DNA of 36,449 nt, taken from Candidatus Palauibacter australiensis. GTDB taxonomy: Bacteria; Gemmatimonadota; Gemmatimonadetes; Palauibacterales; Palauibacteraceae. Where the stretch lies: NCBI GenBank assembly GCA_026705295.1, contig JAPPBA010000086.1, positions 1 through 36,449 of the forward strand, written 5' to 3'. Positions 29,713 to 36,449 of this stretch are shown one piece after another; position 1 is the first letter of the stretch, and every line of letters begins with the position of its first letter. Position numbers and translations under genes: made by a program. The notes under the pieces are model-generated. The model did no database searches, had not been told where the DNA came from, and saw only the letters and a program-made list of their open reading frames with translations.

Positions 29713-31782
29713 ATGAATCGTGCCGCCCGCTTCGCTTCCGCGAGCCTGCTTCTTCTCCTTTTCGTCAGCCCGGCGCCGGTCTCGGCCCAGAACGGCGACG
29801 GGATGAAGACCCTCTCCCTCGACATGTACATGGACTGGGAACGGGTCTCGAACCCACAGATCTCCCCCGATGGCCAGCACGTCGTGTACACGCGCGGCTG
29901 GATCGACCAGATGAACGACCGGTGGGAGTCCACGCTCTACATCATGAACGCCGACGGTACCCGCAAGCGGGAGCTGATCGACGGCTCCGGCGCCATCTGG
30001 TCTCCGGACGGCACGCGCATCGCCTACACGGCGTCGGGCGATCCGGAGGGCTCGCAGATCTGGGTCCGCTGGATGGACGCGGAGGGCGCCACGACCCAGA
30101 TCACGCGGCTGGAGCACTCGCCCGGCAGCCTGCGCTGGTCGCCGGACGGGACCCACATCGCGTTCACGATGCTGGTGGAGGACGCGGAGAGCTGGCCCAT
30201 TGACCTGCCGAGCCGGCCGGAGGGGGCCAACTGGACGCAGGGCCCGAAGATCGTCACGCGCATGGACTACCGTCAGGACCGCCGCGGGTACGTCGACCAA
30301 GGCCACTCGCACATCTTCGTGGTGCCGGCCGACGGCGGCACGCCGCGGCAGCTCACCGACGGCATGTGGAACCACGGCAACCCCCAGTGGAGCGCGGACG
30401 GGACCGAGATCTACTTCTCGTCGCTGCGGGAGGAGGACTCCGAGTACAACTGGCGCGAGTCCGAGATCTACGCGGTGGACGTCGCCTCGGGCGCGATTCG
30501 GCAGCTCACCACGCGGCACGGGCCGGACGGGGGCGCCTATCCCTCGCCCGACGGCAGCCTCGTCGCCTATTCGGGACAGCCCTGGAACGATGACACGTAC
30601 CGGAACTCCCACATCTACGTCATGAACCCGGACGGCTCCGGCGTGCGTCAGATCTCGGGCGACTTCGACCGCGGCATGCGGGGGAGCCCGCAGCTCATGT
30701 GGGCGCCCGACGGGAGCGGCGTCTACTTCAACGTGAACCGCAAGGGCACGCGCAACCTGCACTTCGCCTCCGTGGATGGCGGCGTGACGCAGGTCACGAG
30801 CGGCAACCACCTCCTCAGCCTCAGCTCCTTCACGGACGACGGGAAGGCGATGGGCACGCTGACGGAGCCGCACGGTCCCGGCGACGTCGTCTCCTTCGAT
30901 CTCGACGACGGCGGCAACCTCATGCAGCTCACCGAGGTGAACGCGGACGTGCTGGCCGGGGTCACGCTCGGCGAGGTCGAGGAGATCTGGTACAAGTCGG
31001 TGAACGATTGGGACATCCAGGGCTGGATCGTGAAGCCGCCCGATTTCGACCCGTCGAAGAAATACCCGCTCATCCTGTCGATCCACGGTGGACCGCACGG
31101 CATGTACAACACCGGGTTCAACTTCGGTTGGCAGGAGCACGCCGCGAACGGCTACGTCGTCGTCTACACCAACCCGCGCGGCAGCTCCGGGTACGGGACG
31201 GACTTCGGGAACGCGATCAAGAACGCCTATCCGTCACAGGATTTCGATGACCTGATGGCGGGCGTGGACGAGGTCATCGAGCGCGGCTACGTCGACGAGG
31301 ACAACATGTTCGTGTACGGCTGCTCCGGCGGCGGCGTGCTCACCTCATGGGTCGTCGGCCACACCGACCGCTTCCGGGCCGCCTCGGCGAACTGCCCGGT
31401 CACGAACTGGCTCTCGTTCGTGGGGACGACGGACGGGCCCGGCTGGTACCGGAACTTCGAGCACTTCCCGTGGGACGACCCCTCCGAGCACCTGCGCCGC
31501 TCGCCGCTCATGTACGTGGGCAACGTGACGACGCCCACCATGCTCATGACGGGGGAGATGGACCTGCGGACGCCGATGCCGCAGACCGAGGAGTACTACC
31601 AGGCGCTCAAGATGGAGCGGGTGCCGACGGCCATGATCCGCTTCCACAACGAGTGGCACGGGACGAGCAGCACGCCGTCGAACTTCCTGCGCACGCAACT
31701 CTTCCTGCGCACCTGGTTCGAGAAGTTCGGCACGCACGACGACGGCGACACCCGCGCCGTCTCCGACGACGCCAGCTCCTGA
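29713..31782 (+). CDS. Secreted S9-family prolyl oligopeptidase-like peptidase
   Basis: The 689-residue protein has a signal peptide ending in VSAQ (about residue 25), a TolB/DPP-like propeller with repeated ISPDG, WSPDGT and YPSPDGS blades, and a C-terminal alpha/beta hydrolase. The nucleophile elbow is YGCSGGG (Ser about 539), and the acid and base are in GEMDLRTPMPQ and NEWHGTSS. The oxyanion region is SIHGGPHG. It should cleave short peptides outside the cytoplasm. A near-perfect AGGAGGT at 29702-29708 suggests strong translation, though it sits only 4 nt from the ATG. The much longer upstream open frame is antisense to the anchor-B gene and is not used. Confidence 0.92.
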   Translation: MNRAARFASASLLLLLFVSPAPVSAQNGDGMKTLSLDMYMDWERVSNPQISPDGQHVVYTRGWIDQMNDRWESTLYIMNADGTRKRELIDGSGAIWSPDGTRIAYTASGDPEGSQIWVRWMDAEGATTQITRLEHSPGSLRWSPDGTHIAFTMLVEDAESWPIDLPSRPEGANWTQGPKIVTRMDYRQDRRGYVDQGHSHIFVVPADGGTPRQLTDGMWNHGNPQWSADGTEIYFSSLREEDSEYNWRESEIYAVDVASGAIRQLTTRHGPDGGAYPSPDGSLVAYSGQPWNDDTYRNSHIYVMNPDGSGVRQISGDFDRGMRGSPQLMWAPDGSGVYFNVNRKGTRNLHFASVDGGVTQVTSGNHLLSLSSFTDDGKAMGTLTEPHGPGDVVSFDLDDGGNLMQLTEVNADVLAGVTLGEVEEIWYKSVNDWDIQGWIVKPPDFDPSKKYPLILSIHGGPHGMYNTGFNFGWQEHAANGYVVVYTNPRGSSGYGTDFGNAIKNAYPSQDFDDLMAGVDEVIERGYVDEDNMFVYGCSGGGVLTSWVVGHTDRFRAASANCPVTNWLSFVGTTDGPGWYRNFEHFPWDDPSEHLRRSPLMYVGNVTTPTMLMTGEMDLRTPMPQTEEYYQALKMERVPTAMIRFHNEWHGTSSTPSNFLRTQLFLRTWFEKFGTHDDGDTRAVSDDASS

Positions 31783-31808
31783 CCCGCAGGCCTTCTGACC
31801 CGCAGCCT

Positions 31809-31845
31809 TGACGGGCCGGGGCGCCAGCCGCCCCCGGCCCGGTCA
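31809..31845. terminator. Strong bidirectional hairpin between convergent genes
   Basis: GGGCCGGGGCG (31813-31823) pairs with CGCCCCCGGCCC (31829-31840), with one bulged C and a CCAGC loop. The outer TGAC/GGTCA bases include the minus-strand ATPase stop (31843-31845). It would end or protect both transcripts. A direct repeat of CTGACCCGCAG lies just upstream (31780 and 31796). Confidence 0.6.
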
Positions 31846-33147
31846 GGGTCCGAGCGCGCCGATGGGGATGACGTTTACGCCATCCGGGCGGTGGTAGCCG
31901 TAGGGACTGCCCGTGATCACGCCCAGCGCCGCCGGTTCGCCGGTGCGCTCCGTGTCGACCCGGTCCGCGAACTTCAGTAGAGTTTGCGCCGCCTCCTCGA
32001 TGCGTCCTGCGCCGAGCTTGATCTCGAAGGCCGCCCACCTGCTCGGCCCTCCGTCCACGATCGCGTCCACCTCGAGATCGGTGTTGTCGCGGTAGTGGTA
32101 GACGCTCGCGTGGTTGCCCTGTGCGTACACGCGCAGGTCCCGCACGGCCATGGATTCGAATAGCAACCCGAACCATTGAAGGTCGCGCAGCAGGTGTTCC
32201 GGCCCGGCGCCCAGGGCGGCCACGGCGAGAGACGGGTCCGCGAAGTGCCGCTTCGGCGTGTTCCTGAGTCGCGAACGCGAGCGAAGGTGCGGGGCCCACG
32301 GCGGCTGATGCTCGACAACCATGAGCCGCTCGAGCGCGCCCAGGTACGAGTGCGCGGTCTCGCGCGAGAGCGAGGCGTCCGAGCCGCCCGCGTCTGCCGC
32401 CATCGTCGCGACGGTGGCACACGTCGCCGTATTGCGTGCGATCGAACTCAGAAACCGTCTCACTCTTTCGGGATCTCTCGCGATGCCATCGACACGCCGG
32501 ATGTCGGTGCGACAGATCTCGTCGAGGTAGTCCCGGTTGGCCACCAGCGCGTCTTCCACCGACGGTGCGCGGAGGTGCCCGGGCCATCCGCCCACGCACA
32601 GCAGCTCCACGATTTCGTCGAGCGAGAGTTCGTGTTTCAGGCTTGGCGCGGCCTCTCCGCGGAGCAGGCGCGTCAACGAGACACCGCCGCCGGCCGGCTT
32701 CTGCGGGCGGTGGCCCTTCGTGCCCGCCAGCTCGAACAGCGACATGGGACGGAGCCGAACTCGACTCATCCGTCCGGCGCCCGTGTGCCGCGTGATGTCG
32801 TCGGGAGGGACCGCCGATCCCGTGAGAATGAAGTGCCCTCTGCCGGGGCGGTCATCCACCGCCCGGCGGATGTAGTTCCAGATGGCCGGTTCCACCTGCC
32901 ACTCGTCGATCAGCCGGGGTTCGGGACCTTCCAGGAGGAGCCGCGGGTCCACCGCCATCGCCTCGTTCACGGACGGGTCGGCATCCATGAGTAGTTCGCT
33001 CGATGCCGCCTGCCGGGCGGTTGTCGTCTTTCCGCACACGCGGGGGCCCTCGATGACGACAGCCCCCGCGGAAGCGAGCCGCCGGGCCAACTCGCGGTCC
33101 GCGACGCGGGGGATGTAGTCCGAAACGGATCGGGGATCGGGTACCAT
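31843..33147 (-). CDS. DUF4143-type P-loop ATPase
   Basis: The 434-residue protein has Walker A GPRVCGKT (34-41), Walker B LIDEWQ (79-84), a sensor-like FILTGS, a winged-helix region and the C-terminal DUF4143 domain with LEVDAIVDGG and AFEIKLG, which recall a PD-(D/E)XK nuclease core. These ATPases are widespread accessory proteins of unknown role. ATG 33147 is chosen since it matches the usual family start. No ribosome site precedes it, but a promoter ends 6 nt before it (33154-33182), so the mRNA may be leaderless. The upstream frame on the same strand lacks family similarity. Confidence 0.88.
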   Translation of the reverse strand: MVPDPRSVSDYIPRVADRELARRLASAGAVVIEGPRVCGKTTTARQAASSELLMDADPSVNEAMAVDPRLLLEGPEPRLIDEWQVEPAIWNYIRRAVDDRPGRGHFILTGSAVPPDDITRHTGAGRMSRVRLRPMSLFELAGTKGHRPQKPAGGGVSLTRLLRGEAAPSLKHELSLDEIVELLCVGGWPGHLRAPSVEDALVANRDYLDEICRTDIRRVDGIARDPERVRRFLSSIARNTATCATVATMAADAGGSDASLSRETAHSYLGALERLMVVEHQPPWAPHLRSRSRLRNTPKRHFADPSLAVAALGAGPEHLLRDLQWFGLLFESMAVRDLRVYAQGNHASVYHYRDNTDLEVDAIVDGGPSRWAAFEIKLGAGRIEEAAQTLLKFADRVDTERTGEPAALGVITGSPYGYHRPDGVNVIPIGALGP

Positions 33148-33153
33148 GATCGG

Positions 33154-33182
33154 AATATGTTGGTCCGTTTGGCGATTTGCAA
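33154..33182 (-). promoter_or_regulatory. Promoter for the DUF4143 ATPase, possibly leaderless
   Basis: Minus strand: TTGCAA (33177-33182) as -35, a 17-bp spacer, and CATATT (33154-33159) as -10. The ATG starts 7 nt after the -10, about where transcription would begin. The -35 is also the first of four spaced repeats. Confidence 0.45.
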
Positions 33183-33268
33183 CGTATACAGTCGATATGT
33201 TGCAATATCTTCGATCGTAGTCCTGCAACGCGCGTGGTCGTACTCTTGCAATGTCCGGTGCTCGGGCT
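33177..33268. repeat. Four TTGCAA-headed repeats with a 23-bp period
   Basis: TTGCAA at 33177, 33200 and 33246 and CTGCAA at 33223 are spaced exactly 23 bp. Units 1-3 also share an RTCGWA block near their ends (GTCGATA, ATCGTAG, GTCGTAC). This iteron-like array covers the region upstream of the ATPase and touches the M14 stop codon, and suggests cooperative binding of a regulator. Confidence 0.6.
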
Positions 33269-35933
33269 AGCGGCCGGGGCCGAGGAGGACGGCGTTCATG
33301 AACAGGAGTTGCGTCGCCTCGGTGTAGGCGCGGTAGTTCGGGTCTTCGGCGAACGCGACGAGCTGGCCGCGTCCCACAGGTTGATGGATGAGGAAGGCCT
33401 TGCTCGCGAGTTGCGGGCGCGACTCCTCCCACACGATTCCGCTCAGCACCAGGTTCTCGAGTGCCGCGTAGCGTCCCACGTTCGTGCCCTCGTCGAGCGT
33501 GATCGGACGGAAGACGCGGGAGCCCGAGACGAGGACGCCGATCTCGCCATCGGTGCCGGCGGCGAGCCAGTGTTCCGTGTCGAGCAGCGTGCGCAGGATC
33601 GCGCCGGGCACGCCCTCCGGCGACTCGTCTTCGGGCGAGATCGCGTCGAGGTACTCAATGGGTTGCTCGGGGGTGTCGGGCTCCGGCGGGTCGTCGCCCT
33701 CGGCGCGGCCGCCCCGGCGCTCCGCCTCGGTGGCGAGGAGCCCCGCCCGGGAGGCCCAGCGCGAGGACTCCGCCATCGTGATGAGCGTGCCGCCGTCGCG
33801 CATCCACGCCTGGAGGCGGTCGCGCAGGCCGTCGCCCACGGCGCCGCCGTAGTTGCCGCTCGGGAAGACGATGACGTCGTAGTCCGCCAGCCGCGCCTGA
33901 CCGAGGCTGGACGCCCGCACGGCCGTCGTGCGCTGGCCGTAGCGCCGCTCGAGGACGTAGCGCGTCCAGCCCACGGAGTAGCTCCCGCCCGGGGAATCGT
34001 AGACGAGGAGCACGCGCGGCTCGCTCAGCGCCCGGACGTAGCGGCTGCCGAGCGACATGCCCTCGCGCACGTACGCGTCGTCGACCGGCACGACCTCGGC
34101 GCGGTGCCGTGCGGCGATGCCGGCCAGGCGCTGGCGCAGGTCGGGGCCGTTCTCGGCTGCCCGGAGGATGGCGGTGCCGACGCCGAAGCGGCGGCCGTCC
34201 AGCGTGAACTCCGCACCGGCGGCCCGGACACGGAGGCCCTCGCGCAGCGCCTCGGCGACCGCCGCGGCCCCGTTCGTGCCCCAGGGGACGAGGTACCCGA
34301 CGAGCGCCTCGGGCAGCGGGTCGACGGGCCCGACTCCGCCGTCGCCCCCGCCGTCGCCTCCGTCCGCGTCGCCGGCCACCTCCGGGCGCGCGGCCGCGTC
34401 GCTCGCGGTCAGCGCCGCGCCGCGCGCGCCCGTCGCGGCGGTCTCGACCGCCTCCACGTCCCACAGCAGCGGCTGGCTCCACGCGGTCAGGTCGTAGATC
34501 TCGTCCGGCTGCCGGTTCGCGCGGCGTTCGATCTGCCGCTGCACGAACTCCTCCTCCATCGGCACATGCGCGTCGAGCAGGTTATGGATGAGGCGGTGCG
34601 CGGGCTGGTCGAGCGGCACGATGAAGCTCGAACCGGCCGGTAGCGTCCGGTCGCCGGCCGTCACCGGGCCGGAGGCGCGGAACACCTCGATCCCGTTCTC
34701 GACGAGCATGAGGGCGAGCCGCTCCGCCATCCCCGGGTCGTGCGCCGAGTGGAGCACGATCTCGGCCGGTCCCCGCTGCCCGAGCGCGATCCCCTCGCGC
34801 AGGTACGCCAGGTAGTCCCGCAGGATCCGGTCCCGGTTCCGCGCGGACGTGAGCGCGGTCTCGATCCCCGCCGTGAAGTGGTGCAGCACGCCGTCGCCGT
34901 AGGTGAGCAGGTCGTCGTCCGACTGCCGCAGCCTGAGACCGCCCGAACCCGCCTGCTCGTACGTCATCCCCAGCGCGCCGTAGCCCATCGGCCACATGTC
35001 CACGTAGCCCGGATAGAAGAGGTCGTACACGTCCCGGTTGAAGTAGGCGAAGCCGCGCTCGTCGAAGCGCGCCGCGATCGCCTCCCCGAACACGTCCATG
35101 AGCGCGACCTGCCGCTCCCCGAACCAGGGGTTGGAGGGCGGCGCCGTCGGCGGGAAGAAGTAGGTCGCGTCCCCTCCCATCTCGTGCAGGTCCGCCACGA
35201 TGTGGGGGCGGAACTCGAGGAAGATGTCCACCTTCCCGCGGGTCTCGACCTGGCTCTGGATGAAGAGGTCCCGGTTGAGGTCGAACAGGTAGTGGTTCCC
35301 GCGGCCGCCGGGCCACGGCGGGTCGTGCTCGGCGGAGATGCGGGCCTCGTCCGGCCAGCGCGCCTGCGCGACCGAGTTCTGGTACACGAAGCGGTTCCGC
35401 CCGTCCGGGTTCTCCAGGGGATCGATGAGGACGAGCGACTCCGAGAGGATGAGATCCACGTCGGGATCCCCCGTCGCCGCGAGCAGATGGTAGGCTTCGG
35501 CCATCGCGGCGCCGCTGGGGCTGATCTCGTCGCCGTGAATCGAGTGCATCAGCGCGGTGACGACCGGAAGCTCGGCCAGCAGCGCTTCCGCCTCCTCGTC
35601 GGACAGGCCGCGGGGGTCGGCGAGCCGCGCGATCCCGGCCTTGACCTCCTCGAGCCGCGCCATGCGTTCCGCCGAGCCGATGACGAGGACGACGAGCGGC
35701 CGCCCCTCCCAGCTCTCCCCGTACTGGATCAGATGCGTCCGCTCCGGCGCCGCCGCGGCGAGCGCCTCGATGTAGCGGAGGACGTCGGCCGGCGGCGTGA
35801 CGACGTCGCGGAAGCCGTGTCCCGCCACCTCTTCGAGCGTCGGGATGTCGGGGTCGTAGCGCGTTCCGGGCGCGAGTTCCTGCGTCACGGCGGGCGCCTG
35901 CATCAGCGCGGCGAGCGCGAGCGTGGATAGCAC
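33267..35933 (-). CDS. Secreted M14-like metallopeptidase with extra C-terminal domain
   Basis: The 888-residue protein has a signal peptide (LSTLALAALMQAPAVTQ), then an M14 carboxypeptidase-like domain: zinc ligands HGDE (His133, Glu136) and His250 in ADLHEMGG, with LIDPLENPDGRNRF in between. The region about 470-600 leads to a Gly/Asp-rich linker (GDADGGDGGGDGG) and a C-terminal flavodoxin or glutamine-amidotransferase-like domain (VLLVYDSPGGSY, YDVIVFPSGNYGG, WMRDGGTLITM). GTG 35933 is chosen because GGAG lies 8 nt before it and a signal peptide begins there; the longer reading runs into the divergent gene. It should act on peptides or amides outside the cytoplasm. The catalytic glutamate is not confidently located. 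Confidence 0.82.
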   Translation of the reverse strand: MLSTLALAALMQAPAVTQELAPGTRYDPDIPTLEEVAGHGFRDVVTPPADVLRYIEALAAAAPERTHLIQYGESWEGRPLVVLVIGSAERMARLEEVKAGIARLADPRGLSDEEAEALLAELPVVTALMHSIHGDEISPSGAAMAEAYHLLAATGDPDVDLILSESLVLIDPLENPDGRNRFVYQNSVAQARWPDEARISAEHDPPWPGGRGNHYLFDLNRDLFIQSQVETRGKVDIFLEFRPHIVADLHEMGGDATYFFPPTAPPSNPWFGERQVALMDVFGEAIAARFDERGFAYFNRDVYDLFYPGYVDMWPMGYGALGMTYEQAGSGGLRLRQSDDDLLTYGDGVLHHFTAGIETALTSARNRDRILRDYLAYLREGIALGQRGPAEIVLHSAHDPGMAERLALMLVENGIEVFRASGPVTAGDRTLPAGSSFIVPLDQPAHRLIHNLLDAHVPMEEEFVQRQIERRANRQPDEIYDLTAWSQPLLWDVEAVETAATGARGAALTASDAAARPEVAGDADGGDGGGDGGVGPVDPLPEALVGYLVPWGTNGAAAVAEALREGLRVRAAGAEFTLDGRRFGVGTAILRAAENGPDLRQRLAGIAARHRAEVVPVDDAYVREGMSLGSRYVRALSEPRVLLVYDSPGGSYSVGWTRYVLERRYGQRTTAVRASSLGQARLADYDVIVFPSGNYGGAVGDGLRDRLQAWMRDGGTLITMAESSRWASRAGLLATEAERRGGRAEGDDPPEPDTPEQPIEYLDAISPEDESPEGVPGAILRTLLDTEHWLAAGTDGEIGVLVSGSRVFRPITLDEGTNVGRYAALENLVLSGIVWEESRPQLASKAFLIHQPVGRGQLVAFAEDPNYRAYTEATQLLFMNAVLLGPGR

Positions 35934-35996
35934 GGCGACTTCTCCAGCGTTCGGGGATTGGACGGACGGCGACTCACTATTGCACGTTCGTCGCGG

Positions 35997-36028
35997 CGTT
36001 GCACCATCCGGCCGTTGCACCATCCGGC
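35997..36028. repeat. Two 16-bp tandem repeats in a divergent promoter region
   Basis: CGTTGCACCATCCGGC occurs twice head to tail (35997-36012 and 36013-36028) in the 157-bp gap between the M14 gene and the SLC11-like gene. The spacing of 16 may reflect paired binding sites or slippage. Confidence 0.7.
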
Positions 36029-36090
36029 GGGGGAGGGGCATCGTCAGGCTCCACACAGCCCCGCGACCCACGGTCGGCCGGAGAAGCCCC

Positions 36091-36449
36091 ATGAACAAAC
36101 CCGCCGCGCGTTCCCGCTCCAGCTTCTGGAGGAGCTTCGGCCCCGGCCTCATCTGGGCCGCGACCTCGATCGGCGTCTCCCACCTCGTGCAGTCCACGCG
36201 CGCGGGCGGGGAGGCGGGGTTCGCCTTCGTCGGCGTGATCGTCTTCGCGCTCGTCCTCAAGTACCCCTTCTTCGAGTACGGAGCGCGCTACGCGGCGGCC
36301 ACGCGGCGGAGCCTGGTCGAGGGCTACCGCGACATCGGCCGCTGGGCGCTGTGGCTCTTTCTCGCCATCACCCTCGTGACCGCGATCATCTCGCTGGCGG
36401 CGCTCGCGATGTTCATGGCGTTCCTCACCCGCTACGCCTTCGGCGCGGA
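36091..36449 (+). CDS. SLC11/Nramp-like transporter, partial at window edge
   Basis: The first 119 residues of a membrane protein are visible. GPGLIWAATSIGVSHLVQST (17-36) is the TM1 region of the SLC11 superfamily with SIGVSH where Nramp proteins have DPGN, close to GIGTSH in the gene at 21368. Two further hydrophobic segments follow. The ATG is preceded by CGGAGAAG. The 3' end lies outside the window, so length and TM6 motifs are unknown. It is divergent from the M14 gene. Confidence 0.75.
   Translation, partial: MNKPAARSRSSFWRSFGPGLIWAATSIGVSHLVQSTRAGGEAGFAFVGVIVFALVLKYPFFEYGARYAAATRRSLVEGYRDIGRWALWLFLAITLVTAIISLAALAMFMAFLTRYAFGA

Noticed and set aside
33177-33268. Plasmid-type replication origin suggested by iterons
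   Set aside because: There is no Rep gene, no AT-rich melting region and no DnaA boxes; the repeats sit at a promoter.

Overview
This is a high-GC bacterial chromosome segment with dense genes, short or overlapping junctions and many secreted proteins. The gene mix suggests a Gemmatimonadota-like, possibly sponge- or sediment-associated, heterotroph. It includes a PadR regulator with helical prefix-domain membrane proteins, a DUF1592/DUF1552 pair, a choice-of-anchor-B protein, secreted S9 and M14 peptidases and many lipoproteins. That placement is inference; the window holds no rRNA or marker gene.

Positions 1-5934 hold a tandem sensory-looking array: four paralogous four-TM proteins with an N-terminal HAAS/permease-prefix-like helical domain, one PadR repressor with a clear operator, and two exported six-bladed-propeller-like proteins. 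The leader at 1-60 is a diverged copy of the padR leader with the padR body missing. Positions 6049-11782 hold a start/stop-coupled trio: DUF1592 cytochrome-like protein, Tat-exported DUF1552 protein and exported ankyrin protein. Positions 11856-19862 are a catabolic block: an oxalate-CoA-ligase-like enzyme, a ketopantoate-reductase-family protein and a D-aminoacylase-family amidohydrolase run forward and converge on hydantoinase/oxoprolinase-type HyuA and HyuB.

Positions 20083-25531 hold a VOC protein, a voltage-gated potassium channel, an SLC11/Nramp-like transporter lacking the usual metal motif, and a lipocalin-like lipoprotein coupled to a YtcJ-type amidohydrolase. A VapBC-like toxin-antitoxin pair follows (25608-26246). 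Next comes a 458-bp gene-free stretch holding a short amidohydrolase gene fragment and three 95-bp tandem repeats, each able to fold on the minus strand as a tRNA-like cloverleaf. This is the most unusual structure in the window.

Positions 26705-36449 hold a DCC-family protein in an operon with a large FG-GAP/choice-of-anchor-B protein, a divergent S9 peptidase, a DUF4143-type ATPase whose upstream region carries four repeats spaced exactly 23 bp, a long M14 peptidase, and the start of a second SLC11-like transporter cut by the window edge. A perfect 18-bp palindrome occurs twice, 21 kb apart, with the same downstream heptamer at the same distance.
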